Shown: positions 1 through 12,675, numbered from the stretch's first letter. The stretch is DNA of 64,000 bases from Erythrophleum ivorense (GCA_026724425.1 JAIUCV010000009.1:15759294-15823293), one strand, 5' to 3'. Numbers and translations: made by a program. Notes: a model not told the origin generated them from the letters alone.

Positions 1-405
1 TCATGAGCTGAAACTATTTTTATCATGGGGTAGATATCCAGAGCTTTCTGGAATGGTAAATTTTGTTAGATTTCGAATTTTGTGGATTTAGTTATGAATT
101 TCCGAAGTTGTGACAGAAAAACTGAAATTCTGACAAAAAATAAGAGTGTGAATTTGATGGTCCCCTTTGAGTTCCATGAGTTGTGGGCCAACTTTGGTTA
201 TGCAAATGAGTTGTATGTATGTAATTAAATATGAGAACGTGTTGTATGAGCTCATATGGTCCGTGTGACACCAAATGGAATTTTTATACGTGACGTAACA
301 CGAAATAAGGCATTATTTTAATGTTATTTTTCATTCCCTTTTGTTCAATTGATCATGTGAGACTTAGAAATGATCAGAAGCATGCTAGAAATATATGGTG
401 TTACA
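1..405 (+). mobile_element. 3' end of an LTR-A solo LTR (copy A0)
   Basis: The sequence matches the last ~400 bp of other LTR-A copies (compare 21,850-22,250 and, inverted, 34,346-34,750). It ends in the family terminus ggtgttaca at 397-405. The next five bases (gtgct, 406-410) are probably its target duplication, but the matching left copy is outside the window. At 411 the sequence jumps to the middle of another LTR-A copy, so A0 appears inserted inside copy A1. No coding capacity is seen. Confidence 0.7.
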
Positions 406-1556
406 GTGCTTACCTTGTCTTTGAATGTGTGTATATGTGTTTTAAGCCATGAAAGTGTTCTAGCATAATTTCATATGCCATGGTACCATGATGATATTTT
501 ATGCATTCAAATAATGTTTTATATGCTTGCTTTGGTTTACTTGAGTGTGGAGAAGCCAAGAACCCTCTAGCCATAGTGAGGATGAGCCAAGAACCCTTAA
601 AATTAGTTGAGACAAAGTAAAGAGTCTCCCAAGAGTGAGGTTGACTCAAAACCTCTTAGAAAAAATGGGTGAGGCAAGTATAAAATCTAAAAAGAGAATG
701 GGTGAGGCTAATCCACTTACTTGGTAAGCCTATGTATGCTTTGTATATCTTATTCAAATGCTAAGAATACTTCTTGAATGATCATACATATCATTATGCT
801 CATGCATGCATTTTTAAGACTTGTATTGCATTCTTTATATGTGATTGAAAGGAAGATGAGCTATTGGGATTCTTTGAATTTCATTCCCTCCTCTTTAATG
901 TCTTAACATACTAGGTGGACCAAATGAGCAAGGTAATGGGAGCCACCAAGTTGAGAGATGAGAGATTGACATCAAAGTGCCTAGTTTTATCTCTTTTGTA
1001 GACATACCAATGACATATGATATAATACTATGATGGAATTGTTATAATCATTTGAATAGGTGTAAATACTCATATGTATGATGTATGAATGAAAATTTAT
1101 GCCATATGCATGATATAGCATGATTTGGGTATGGAATGGCAAAACTAGACATATGCATTCTTGTATATATCATGGGGTGGATGAGTGAGTTTGAGAATCT
1201 TGGTTTGTGCACCTTTAAGACAAGTTTAGAATGTCATTTTGGTGCATTCCCACATGCTCAAGTGGTCATGGTTGCCTTGGAGCTCAAAATGGATCATTTG
1301 GACCCTTTGTAAGACATAAAAATGATCATTTCACAATCCAATGTCAAAATCTAACTAAATAAACAAATTTGCCCATGAAATTTGGCACACATATAGGTCT
1401 TATCTATAGCTTTTTGGGAAGCCAAATACTAGATTATTTGGATCTCTGTGGAATTAATTATGAATTTCCAAAATTGGTATTTTTCTACTAAATTGATGCA
1501 TACACTGTTTATATGGTTAGTAACTTGGGTTATGTCATTCAAAGGCCAATGATCAC

Positions 1557-4500
1557 TGTAACACCCTAAAATTAATTAAGGTGTTAATAATGTATTTGGA
1601 CTAATTAAGGATAATTATTATGGAATAATTGGATAAGCAATATGAACGAGAATTTATAGAGAGATAATTAGGTTGAAGATTTCATTTGGGTTAAAGCTTA
1701 ATTTGGGCCCAAAATCAATTTAAATAAGCCATGGGTAAGGATTTATGGAGGCCTAATGATTTTGGGTGCAAGTCCAACTCCTTATCATAAAATTTGGGCC
1801 AAGAGAGATCACCTAATAATAACCCAATTTAATTTAGTAGAATGGAGGCCCAAGACCCAATTTACATGAGCCCTTATAGTTAGCCCAACACACATTATGC
1901 AGACCCAAGTTAGATTAACTCTTGGAACTTGGCCTAACCCATCAAATTTCTATAGCCCAAGTTATGAAATAGGGCCCAACAAGAATGAAAATCTGAACCC
2001 ACAAAGAGTTGGACCATTGGGTCAGCAGGCTTCACTTAAACTTAAAATGTTATGCAGCCCACCTCACTAAACAAAGGCCCAATAAGCACACATCTAAACC
2101 TAAGTGGATTTTGGGCTTTAGGGTTGACCCAAACCCATCTAAAACCCTAACTTACTCAGCCCCTTACCCTCTATTCTGCAGACCAACTCAATCTTAGACA
2201 AAGGAGAGCTCCATTTTCGCATAGGAAGAGAGGAGGCTAGGGTTTTCTGCATTCCTCCACCATTTCTCACTTCTAGAGGATGATTTAGCCAAGGTGAGTT
2301 ATATATAACTTGACCCTCTCATCCTCCTCTTCATTTTGGTCCGATTAGTTTCTAGTTTTGAGCATTTTCATCTCCTTCCCAAATCTGAACCTTGGTGTTT
2401 CGGTGTTGCTTTGGAAGATTTTCGGAGTTAAAAGCTAGAGGGGTGATTGGGTAAGTATTTCCCTCTCATTTCGTGTATTATTTTGCTGGAAAATACCCCC
2501 AAAGATTGATTTTCATAATGGGTTCTGCTATTGTGCGAAATTACAAGGAGATGGAGGTGAAAAACTGAATTTTCTGGGCTTGGTGATTGAAATCCGAATT
2601 TTGGAATTTCCCATGGTGTGTTCTTGGTAGTTGAGGCTCACCTCAGTCCATTTGACCCCTTAGGTATATGGGTAAGTGATCCCTCTTCTCTTATATGGCA
2701 TATATACTGAATTCCCATCATTTGGACTGACTTTTGGTACATGGCTTATGTATGTGCGAAAATGGAAATATGTGGGGTGAACTATTGTGAGCTTTGATGA
2801 CTTGACCTTGAATTGGTGCAATTGACCCTTAGGAAGCTTGGGTAAGAAGTTCTTAATGTACTCTTGTTAAGATTGATCTGTGGATAGGGAAATTCTTTAC
2901 TAATGGTAGTTAAATAATGATGATTATGCTTATGTTAGGCTTGATGTGCATTTGGATTTGATGGTAGCTAGAGGATGAGTAATTGGCTTCATTGAGGTAA
3001 CTGGGGTTATTCTTCACTTCCATGTATATGTTCATGTTGATCTGATATTGTTTGCACATATATGGTTTTGAAATGCTAAATGATTGGTTGACTACTTGAA
3101 TTGTTATTGTGATTGGACCTTGTGAGTCCATGGTGGAGCTGTGGTGCAGCTGCCACCCGTGCTTGTGCTTTGATCGGGCACTGGGTTGTGATCAGACCCC
3201 GATGCACTGAGCCCTGGTTGTGCTCATTGGGGAGTTGGTGCCGTGGACGGACCATTCCCGATGTTATTGGCCATTAACATGTGTATGATTGCTGGTATGG
3301 GACAGTAGTCATTGGTAGTTCAACTGGTTCATTTGTGAATTAAATTGATGATTCTGATATTGATGGCATGAAATTGCATTGGATTGATTGACTTGTACAT
3401 GTATATGGAATCCGCCCTTTTGTTACTGAGATTGTATATCTCACCCCGTTGTGGGCTAACATTTTCAGGGACCGGACCTCTTAGTGACAAGGAGAAAATT
3501 AACGAGAGCTTGGTAAATGGTTTGGTAGCACATAGGTTTGAGAGCCTCGTCAAATTGTAATGTAACTAGTTTACAAGTTTTGTACCATTATTGCATTGCA
3601 TCATGAATTGCCAAGTGTAGAAGTTGTATTTGGTTAACATAGAATGTAATCCCATGATATGTTCCTTATACACTTGACTATTAATGCAAGAAATACCCAA
3701 TGAAATATGATTGAATGACCATTGTGGGAGATTTATAATTTGTTGATGTAAAATCCCATGGATGAGTAAGAAAATCCACATTTAAATGCTAAAAGGGTAA
3801 TGATAGATTAGTTGGGTAATTAAGGTACATAATTACCACTAGAGTTGCATAAATTAAGGTAGAATGGCCCTAGAGTGATATTGGTGGGAAATTGGAGAGC
3901 ATAAGATGAAATCTTGGGAGTTGTAGGAACAGAAGGGAATTGGCCGCGGCCAACATTTAATTGGCCTAGGCCAAATGGTAACAGAGAAGAATTGGCCGCG
4001 GCCAACATTTAATTGGCCTCGGCCAAATGTGGCGAACCTGCCAGGGAAGAAAACAGAGAGCAATTGGCCGCGGCTAATAGTGATGTTAGCCGCGGCTAAG
4101 CCTGAGAGGCAGATTTGGGGGCGTTCCAGAGGGTATTTGGCCGCGGCGAAAGGGGTATTTGGCCGCGGCGAAATGTGAAAAATTTGTGAAGACGTTAGGA
4201 GTTGAACCGAGAGTAATTGGCCGCGGCGCAAGTGAATTTAGCCGCGGCGAAAGTGCTCTATTTCTCATATTCACCTAGAAACCTTAGTTTGTCTTAAGGT
4301 AATGCTAAGGAATGATTTAGAAACACTTGTAGGAGAATTTTATGAGTTGGAAATGATGGATGGGGGTATCAAAGGCTCCTCATTAATAATTAAATTCGCT
4401 CACGCGTTCGAATAATTGTGGTTGTCTAGCTAATGACCCTAGCAACATTAAGGTTTTAAAATTCCCTCACTTGTTCCCGATGTAATTAATTTTAATGACT

Positions 4501-4573
4501 TCAAACCTTGATATATGATTATTAATCATGTACTTAACCTTAATTACTATAATTGGAAGTTAGGGTCGTTACA
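1557..4573 (+). mobile_element. LTR-B solo LTR (B1) with perfect target duplication
   Basis: A 3,017-bp solo LTR that starts TGTAACACCC and ends CGTTACA. It is flanked by a perfect 5-bp duplication, ATCAC at 1,552-1,556 and 4,574-4,578. A second copy (36,023-38,874) aligns along its length. It contains a relatively GC-rich segment near 3,127-3,290 (gtggagctgtggtgcagctg and following) and an array of CpG-rich palindromes at 3,940-4,251. No internal retrotransposon sequence remains, which indicates LTR-LTR recombination after insertion. The family assignment (Ty3/gypsy-like, 5-bp duplication, TG...CA ends) is inference. Confidence 0.85.
3940..4251 (+). repeat. Array of paired CpG-rich 14-bp near-palindromes (LTR-B, copy B1)
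   Basis: Ten copies of a core close to TTGGCCGCGGCCAA start at 3,940, 3,961, 3,992, 4,013, 4,064, 4,086, 4,137, 4,159, 4,217 and 4,238. They form five pairs. Within a pair the starts are 21-22 bp apart. Pairs start 52-80 bp apart, mostly about 73. Flanking DNA is AT-rich, so the GC content and the SacII-type CCGCGG centres stand out. The same array, with the same 21-22 bp spacing, is in copy B2. Open frames across it simply translate the repeat and are not counted as genes. Function is unknown. The regular spacing suggests protein binding, which is inference. Confidence 0.85.
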
Positions 4574-5170
4574 ATCACTAATGCTTATGAAATTTTATAA
4601 AAATAACCTAGACATAATAAGCTTTCCATAGCCACTAAGATCACCCCAATTGGACCTCTGAGCAGGGAGATATGAATTTTTGAAGTTGGAGGATAGTACC
4701 AGTAGTGACAGTCGACCTTCGGTATTGTTCTATCAATTTCCGGTAGTTAGAAGCCTCTATTGTCACCTAAAGGTATTTTTAGCATAAAGTAAATATCTGT
4801 ATCTTTCCATAATGATAAAGTATTCTTGATTTAGATTTTTTTAAAATTAGTTATGATTTTTTAAAGTTTGTAATAGTAATCTGAAAAATTAGTATGAGGC
4901 TACACCATTGCATTTTATGTATCCACTCCCTTTGCTCTAATTCTAGGCCACTTCTTGAGCTTGTTATGAGTTGTATTTGTGTATTTAAACAATAGAATGA
5001 GATAAATGAGTCTATATGGCCCACGAGACATAAAGTGAAAATTTTATTCGTGATGTGACGTAATTAAATAAAACATTTTAATAGCTTTCTTTGGGAATTT
5101 TATGTGAATCCAAGGAGATAAGCCTAATAATAATATGAGATGAGTTTAGTAAATATGTTGTTACAGCAGC

Positions 5171-6236
5171 CACACCACAACTCCACCATGAACTCACAAG
5201 GTCCAATCACAACATATCAGATAGCAATCATTCATTTAGCATTTAAAAGTAGATATATGCATGGAATTAACATTAACTCAAGTTATCTCACTCTGTAGAC
5301 AAATTGGAAAGCTAACAGTGGTACCAAAATCTCCCTATAATCATAGAATCAAAAAATTACCACTCTAAATCATCATTTATAGTAGCAAATAGGTATCCAA
5401 AGAATTAAAATAGTAATGGCTACCCAGAGAACTCTTACCCAACTACTATAAGTCTCCAATTTCGGATTTGATTATTTCCACACTAGTAACTTCAGAATAT
5501 CACTTCAAATTCTAGGTAAATTCACACAAAATTAATACCCATACTATAAATTAACTATTGGGGTCCTAAACCAAAAGAAATTACCTAAAATCGGGAAGGA
5601 AATACTTACCTAACAACACATTTAACTTCAACCTCTGAAAATCCTCTAAGAAAACACCAAATAGCCCATATCATATTTAAGGTGTGGTGAAAATGCTCTA
5701 AATGAGAAACCAATTGGGGAAAATTAAAGAGAAAAATGAGAGGATTAAATTATATAACAATCACCTTGGTTGATTTCGACTCTAGAACTAGGAAATGGGG
5801 TCAAGAAGATGATGAAAAACTTAGCCTTCAAGAAACCTCTAAAAATTGCTTTGCCTCTTGTGTTTTTCTTTTCTGCAGAATAGGGAGTAGCTACTAAAAT
5901 TCAGGGTTTAAGTTTGGGTCCTAGTTGGGTTATAGGTTGACCCAAAGGCCTAAGTCTAAGTGGTTTAGATTTTTAGTTAGGTTGGACCAAGCTTCAATAG
6001 TCCATTTAGCTTAGCTCTGCACAAGTAAATATTAGGCCTTCATTAGTCTTTATCCATGACATACTTAAATTATGAGCCTAGATGAAGTTTCTAACCCAAT
6101 TGAATCTTTAAACCTATATTAACAATTTATTCATCCATAAGTTCCATTTTCCCTTTCCACTTAATTAGCTTTACCAATTACCTCTATTAATTCCTTAATC
6201 ATCATAATTAGTTTTAATTAATTTCAGGGTATTACA
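5171..6236 (-). mobile_element. Inverted LTR-B copy (B3), 5' part only in window
   Basis: Read on the minus strand, this matches the first ~1.1 kb of LTR-B. It starts at 6,236 (TGTAATACCC-like, plus-strand gggtattaca) and runs to the segment homologous to 3,120-3,150 or 37,200-37,230 (plus-strand ctccaccatgaactcacaag at 5,181). It stops exactly where LTR-A copy A1 ends, and the bridging gcagc fits both a target duplication and the LTR-B sequence. The rest of B3, including the palindrome array, is therefore probably left of the window rather than deleted. The next bases, atata (6,237-6,241), would be its own duplication. Confidence 0.65.
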
Positions 6237-6241
6237 ATATA

Positions 6242-7594
6242 TATGTATATTTTGTGATGTAACAATTTCTACAAATGTAAAAGCATGGAATTATGATGTA
6301 AATATCATTTTTAAATACAAATATAAAGTATTATGCAAATTGACTATGTGGGTGCCATGAAATGCATGTATGTAATGGCAAGTAGGAGAGTGAATTTGAG
6401 TTGCATGATATTTGAGACTTGATAAACCAGTCATATATGCTGTGTTTTATGTTTGAAACATGCCCAAGTAATCACATGAACTAAAGTGGTCCATTTTGAA
6501 CCAATTGGAACCAATTTTGGTCTATTTTGAATCACGTTTTACACCTAAACCAAAAATTAAGCAAATGAATGAATTTTTGGACAAAATTTGGCATACATTT
6601 AGAGCTCATTTAGAGATTTTTACAAATTCAAAGAATAAAATTTTTAGAGCTTTGTAGAATTTATTATGAATTTTTAAATTTGGCTAAAAATTGTAGAAAA
6701 TCCTCTGCGCTATTCATATGGTTCAGGTGGTTGTTTTTGTGTATTTGAGGAGCCAAATGAACTCCAATACTCATGAAATCTTATAGGCATATATTTGGCA
6801 TTATAAAATTTTTATAACCATTAAGTTTGTGTAAATTAGAGCTATGTAGCCAAAGATACACATTTTTGAAATTTTGGTTCTAATGTATGATCAAGTACTG
6901 TAGTGGTTACTGTTCCATTAGAATTTTGTAGCTCAAATGAACTTATTTCCACTTGAAATTTTTATAGTATGTAATTTACATTCTAAGCTTTTTGTAGATA
7001 CCTAATTTGCACAAAAAGGAGTAATATAGCCAAAGTTATGAATTTTTGAAATTTGATTCATATTATGGTTAAAAGGGTCTAAAATGGCTATAGGGCTCCC
7101 TTGTGCAAATAGAGCTTGATTTATGTTCAAATGTGTGTCTATGGAGTTTATGGGATGAAATGGATCAAAATTTTATATTTGACCTTTATAGTTCCATTCT
7201 ATATGAAAATACTATGTACAGCAATGCTAATGGTCTTATTGTAGTGGAAAGTTGATATTTCTTGAGGTAAAAGATATGGATATGACTATGTATGTGAAGT
7301 TATTCCATTACCAGAATTGAAATAGCATTAAGCTATGTCTATATAAAGGCTGAAATAATATCTTATTAAACAAGGCTAAAGATCTTGTTAACAAGATCTT
7401 AAGGTTCAGTCAATAATATTTAGGATATTGTCAACAAGATCTCTCACAATACAATAAGATACTCTTTAATTGAGAAGATGTAGAAGAATTAAGTCTTAAG
7501 CAGCCCCTTCAATACCTTGTCAATAAGGTTCTTGTCACAAGAAGTTTTGACATATATAATATAGGATGAATATGTTATATATGATGGTATGACA
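6242..7594 (+). mobile_element. 3' portion of a diverged LTR-A-like LTR (C1)
   Basis: This aligns with 30,820-31,875, the 3' half of the outer LTR in the 18.6-31.9 kb stack, and includes the shared blocks around 6,570-6,830 (aatttggcatacatttagag and following). It ends ggtatgaca at 7,586-7,594. The next five bases, gaagc, look like a target duplication, because reading on gives gypsy reverse transcriptase in the middle of its conserved D-G-S-L-R-L-C-I-D-Y stretch. This suggests a solo LTR inserted into a pol gene. Its 5' part is off the left edge. Confidence 0.6.
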
Positions 7595-9346
7595 GAAGCC
7601 TTTGATTGTGTATATATTAGAGACAATTAAATAAGGTAACTATTAAGAACAAGTACCCCTTCCTAAGAATTAATGGCTTGTTAGGTCATCTTAGGGGAGC
7701 CTCCATTTTCTCTAAGATTGACTTTGGATTAGGAAAACATCAAATGAGGGTTAGGCTAAGGATATCCCAAAAATGGCATTTAGGACAAGGCCTAGGCATT
7801 ATGAGTGCCTAGTTATATCATTTGGACTCATGAATAACCTAATAATTTTCATGGATTGTATGAATAGAATTTTTAGACTCTATTTAGACTAGTTTATCAT
7901 TGTTTTTATAAATGACATTTTGCTTTACTCTAAAGCAAAAGAAGAGCATGAGCAACATCTCAAGATGGTGTTATAGGTGCTTAAAGAGAAGTAACTATTT
8001 GCCAAGTTAGAAAAGTGTAAGTTTTGGCTAAAGGAAGTAAAATTTCTAAGTCATGTCATTACTTAAAAAAGAGTAGTAGGAGGCCCCAATAAGGTGGAAA
8101 AAGTGGTTGAATGAAGGAAACCTCAGACCGTCACTAAAATTAAAAGTTTTCTAAGGCTAACTAGATATTATAAAAGATTCATCCAAGTATTTTTTTTTTC
8201 AATTAACATTATGCTTAATGAGGTTAATTGGGAAAAGAGATCTTTTTGTATGGACTTCAGAGTGTGAAGATTATTTTCAAAGATTAAAGGAAAAATTAAC
8301 CTCCACCCTTATCCTTATCATCCTTAATCCTTTGGGAAATTTTAAGGCATACAATGCCACTTCCAAGAAAGGCCATAGATATGCAAAATAAGACAGTTGT
8401 AGCCTATGCTTTTAGGCAACTTCAATCTCACGAAAAAAAATTACACTATTTATGTTTTAAAACAAGCAACCATTGTGTTTGCCTTGAAAATTTGGCAACA
8501 TTATTTGTTCAAACATGAGGTTAAGGTATTTAATGACTATTTGATCAAAAGGAATTAAAAATGAGGCAGAGAAGATAGATGAAGCTAATCGAGGACTATA
8601 ATTTTGAACTAAGGCCAATATAGTAGTTTGATGCCTTGAGTAAAAAGTCTTTGCATATCATAAAGATGATGATTGAGGAAATAAAACTAATTAATTATTT
8701 TAGAGATTTAAGACTTTGCATGACTAGCTTACCTTATAACTTACACCTAAGTGAATTAAAGATTGAATGTGATTGAAGAGCTTAAATCTGGGAGGCATAA
8801 AAGACTTATCAATTTTTGCAAAAACAAGTAGGACACCTATATTTTTCTATGTCATTTGATGGAACCATTCTCTTTCAAGGAAGAGAATGTATTTCCAAAG
8901 AGTCAAGACTTAAAGAAAAGATCCTAGAAGAAGACATAAGAGCAATTATACCATTTATTCAATATCCATTATGATGTGCCAAGAATTGAAAAGGATATAT
9001 TGGTGACCAGAAATGAAAAAGGAAATTGCAAAATATGCGACAAAATACTTAGTGTGTCAAAAAGCCCAAGATAAAACATTAAAAACCCTCAAGGCTATTA
9101 CAACCTCTAGAAATTCTTGAGTAAAAATAAGATAACATCTTTATGGATTTTGTAATGGGGTTATCTAGGACTCAAATAAGTTATGATGCTATTTGGATGG
9201 TAGACGATAGGTTAACCAAATCTACTCACTTTTTATCCATTAAGACTAATTATCCATTAGACAAGCTTGCCGAATTATACCTGCAAGAAATTGTTAAGTT
9301 CATGGAGTACCTTTACAAGAAGCATTTGGAACTAAATTATGTTTAG
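7595..9346 (+). mobile_element. Degenerate Ty3/gypsy pol (RT-RNase H-integrase), Tekay/Del-like chromovirus
   Basis: With frameshifts and stops tolerated, the plus strand encodes gypsy pol. RT begins near 7,615 (QLNKVTIKNKYPLPRI) and continues through the catalytic region at ~7,897-7,926 (VFINDILLYSK, where FIDD is usual, so a catalytic Asp is replaced by Asn). The tether (LFAKLEKCKFWLKEVKFL) and RNase H (YVLKQATIVFALKIWQHYLF) follow, ~8,450-8,510. The integrase zinc-finger region is near 8,930-9,060. The core then reads MDFVMGLSRTQISYDAIW and TKSTHFLSIKTNYPLDKLAE (9,143-9,290). It breaks off at 9,346 before the rest of the integrase. The wording of the integrase resembles the Tekay/Del lineage, which has multi-kilobase LTRs, so it may be the internal part of the LTR-A family. 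That link is inference. It is clearly non-functional. Confidence 0.85.
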
Positions 9347-12300
9347 TATGGCTTATGTTTTCAACGTCAGTTGACCTAAACTTTGACTAGTTCGTTCGGG
9401 AAGGTTTTAACTCCGATTTGAGTGATTCCAAAGGCATTTATTAAATTGGGAACCTAAATTTTATAATAGAAAAGAAAGTTCTCAAAAAGAAGCTAAAACG
9501 AAGCAAATTGAAAATGTCATGACGGAAGGGCAAAAATGAAAATAATTTTTACAAGGAAGCTTCTAAATTCTTCTTTAAAGTCCATGTTCTTCCTCTCCCT
9601 CCCTAAATCGACTTTCTTCTGCCCAATTTTAGAGAAAATTTACAACTCCTTAGACGCATAAAAGAGAGGGAATTTTAGAGGAAGAAAGTAAGGTAAAAGG
9701 TGAGAAAGAGTAGGATTTTGATACTTCTTTATCTTGAAACTTCATCCTCCTCTTCTTGCTTTATCTTTCCATGGTTTTAATGAAATTTTTGGTGCTGGTT
9801 TGGGGTCAGACCAGGGGATATAAATTCAAAATTCAAGAAGGAGGAAGAGGGAAAAGGAAGGACTCTTGAAGGAAGCTTGATTTTAAAGTAGTTTCTCTTC
9901 CTTTGTTGCTTCTTTTTCTCTTTTTTTTTTCTTCCATGGTGGGATGCCTAAAATAGAACCATTAAGGGGGAAAGTTTCTATTTTATAATCAATAAGAATT
10001 CACCTAATTAAGCCATGAGAAGATGAAATACACCAAAGAAATGCATGAAAAGGTAGTAGAATTCAAGTTGAAAAAGTGTAAGGTTCTTGAACATAATCTG
10101 AAATCTGGGTTGATTCAAGAATTTTCTAACATATGTGAGTGTTTGTTTGAGTTTCTAAGACTCCTAGGGAGCCTCCAAGTGCCCCATCCATTGAGAAAAA
10201 ATTTCAAACTCTATGGGTCCTTAATTAAGGCATATTTCGACTAAGACCCATAAAGATAGCTAGGGGATGTTTTAAATGGTTCCAAGCTTGATTTGGGACT
10301 TTATATGATAAAAGAAGATAGGAGAAACCCTTGAGAAAAATGTAGAAGCCTTAGGTTGGGAGGTGAGGCAATAGCTTCCATAATATAACCTTATGAAGTA
10401 ACATGTACCTAGGTTTGTGAAAGTGAGTGTGTGATGTCTTCAAGGATCTTAAATGAGGTCAAGAGACCTAAATAAGACAAGAGAATGGAACTAAGAATAT
10501 TAATTATGCTAGTTACTTCATTATATTATTAATAGAACCATATTGTGACAAATAGAATAGAATGTATTCTTAAGAGTGAGTTGGAAGTCATAGTTATTCC
10601 AAGTATAATTGAGTGTTGTTTATTGTGAATAGGCCAAGGAAATCCAACCCCACCTCATTTTGTTTTTGGAATAAAAAAAAAGAAGAAACAAGCAAAGTAA
10701 AGCTTGAATTTGCATCAAAGTAGCTTTCTACCTTTTCTTGTTGCATTTCTTATTGCATATGTGTCATTGTGTGCTTGTGTGCATATTTATATGTTTGAGA
10801 CATGCCACTTGATGCTATGTTACTATTTTTGGATCAATATGCTTTCTTGAATGTCTTTGAATTGAGGAAATGGCTCATAAGGATGCGGTAGTGCCAAAAG
10901 TTCCTTAATGTGGGTGAAAAGATGCCAAAAGTCTCATGACATGAGTGAGACAAAGCCAAGAGTTCCTCGGATGGGTGAGGCTAAGTCAAAAGTCCCAAAA
11001 ACCAAGAGTAAGGCAATCCAAAAGTCCTTGAAATGGGGTGAAGCCAAACCAAAAGTCCCTAAAGCTCATTTTTATACCCGACATGAGTTGTGATATAAAA
11101 ATGTGAAAGTTGAATGCTTTATAGATTGATTGATTACATACTTGTACCCTTGACATGTTGTATGCCTTGAAAATGTGCTTAAATAGGTGTATGAGCTATT
11201 GAGATTCAATGAATCTTACCCCCTTCTTTCTCTCATCTCATATGATCTAGGTGGAGTTCAAGATCCAAAGGATGAAAGCCAAGGAGCTTAAATATCCATC
11301 TCTTGGCAAATCTTGCTATTTTTGATGTACTAGAATGTTTAGAATATCAAAGTATATATGTATATGTTATTTTTGGAGCCATGACACTTTAAACAAGTAT
11401 AAAACTATATAAAGATAATGTATGTATGAAGAATAGAGCTAAATGAATGAAAATGTATATAGCTAAATGAATACAAATGTGCAATTTGACCCATTGGGAG
11501 CCTACTTGTATATGTATGTTTATGGAAGTGGCATGATGAATTTGAGTTGCATGATAGTTCAGACCTTATGAGAGACTTATTTATGCTATATTTATGCTTT
11601 CTAGGTTGCTCAAATGTGCGTGGAACAATGTATGGCTCATTTGGACTAAATTTATCCTCTTTTTGGAACCAAAAGTGCCATAATCTTGAGCTATAGCAAA
11701 GTCTGACCAAATGGTCTCTTCTTGACTTAAAATTTTTTATGAAATTAGATCTTGCCTAGAGATTTTTGGAAAGCTAAAGACTAGGTCATTTGGATATCTA
11801 TGAAATTTTCTTTGATTTTTCAAAGTTGACATCAGAAATTCGGATATGCTAAAGTACTGTTCATTTGGTCAGTTGTAAAATTGTGTCATTCGAGGGGCAA
11901 ATGTGGTCCAATGGCTACAAAATTTTATAGGAAGAAACTAAACATTCATAGTGACTTGGATCTACTAGAAGCACCTCATTTGGAGGTTTGAACTAAGAGA
12001 TATGAATTTTTAAATTTTTGGAACAGTAATAGTAGTGCAGCACGACTTGAGTCACTGTTCCATTGAATTCCAGTAGCTAAACATGTTTGTTTTGGTCTGA
12101 ATCTATTTTTACCATAAAGCTAACATCCATAGCTTTCAAAATTGGTATCATTTGCATGTATTAGATTTTTGTGGAATTAATTGGACATTTTTGAAGTTTA
12201 TAGCAGACACTTGCATCAGTATCAATAGCTGTCTAAACCTTTGCATGTTTTCACATGTCAAACGTCTACTGTGTTATGTTTCATGGCCTAGACATATTTT

Positions 12301-12675
12301 TAGCATAAAGTAGACATTTATGGCTTTTGAGAATGCCAAGTATGCTTGATTTCAATTTTTTTGGAATTAATTACGAATTTTCAAAGTTAAGGCTCAAAAG
12401 TTGCAGACTGAACCCGAGGCAAAACCATTAAAAACCATGTAGGCTTGATGTAAGCTCGGGTTTTTGGTAATGTTTTTAGATGGTTTTAAGTTGTATTGGT
12501 GTAATAAAATGTGAGGATGATATGAGAGAGTCCCCAAGGCCCACGGAGCCAAAATGGAGAAAATGTGAATGACATAACACCGTTAAATGGTATTATTTTC
12601 TTTGTTTTCTTGGGAGAATTCATGTATGAGACTTGTATATGTAAGGGGGTTAGCTAAGAGAGCTATGGTATTACA
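9347..12675 (+). mobile_element. LTR-A copy A2 (5' end truncated)
   Basis: This aligns with LTR-A copies from about 300 bp after the family start (compare 19,575 onward: cgttcgggaaggttttaact at 9,393 against cgttcaggaagattttagct). It ends in ggtattaca at 12,667-12,675. The TGTAAT start is missing at the junction with the pol remnant. It contains the 31-bp tandem array at 10,880-11,066. The 61- to 101-codon open frames inside it are not conserved between copies and are not called as genes. Confidence 0.75.
10880..11066 (+). repeat. 31-bp tandem array in LTR-A (copy A2)
   Basis: Six degenerate units, each containing a GCCAAAAGTCC-like core, begin their core at 10,893, 10,924, 10,955, 10,986, 11,017 and 11,049, a period of 31 bp (last step 32). 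Units also share a gtgggtgag-like half. The same array with identical spacing is found in copy A4 (25,453-25,620). More degenerate versions are at 540-720 and 21,110-21,290, and inverted at 27,490-27,660 and 38,880-38,960. It is therefore a conserved part of this LTR, not random slippage. Confidence 0.8.

Larger units (their letters stand above)
411..5165 (+). mobile_element. LTR-A copy A1, split by an LTR-B solo LTR
   Basis: Two blocks, 411-1,556 and 4,579-5,165, together give the 3' half of an LTR-A copy. The join is natural once the LTR-B insertion (1,557-4,573) and one copy of its target duplication are removed. Landmarks shared with other copies are the degenerate 31-bp array near 540-720, the line around 'gagctattgggattctttgaat' cut short at 20 bases (gagctattgggattctttga, ~861), and the end gttgttaca at 5,157-5,165. 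The 5' half lies left of the window beyond A0. The following gcagc (5,166-5,170) fits as its target duplication within copy B3. Confidence 0.65.

Noticed and set aside
3854..4231. 125-codon minus-strand frame with recurring RGQL and AAAKYP words
   Set aside because: The repeats are the palindrome array read as protein. The frame is broken in copy B2.
10880..11066. CRISPR-like regular spacing
   Set aside because: The units are degenerate along their whole length with no constant repeat and variable spacer. The context is a plant LTR.
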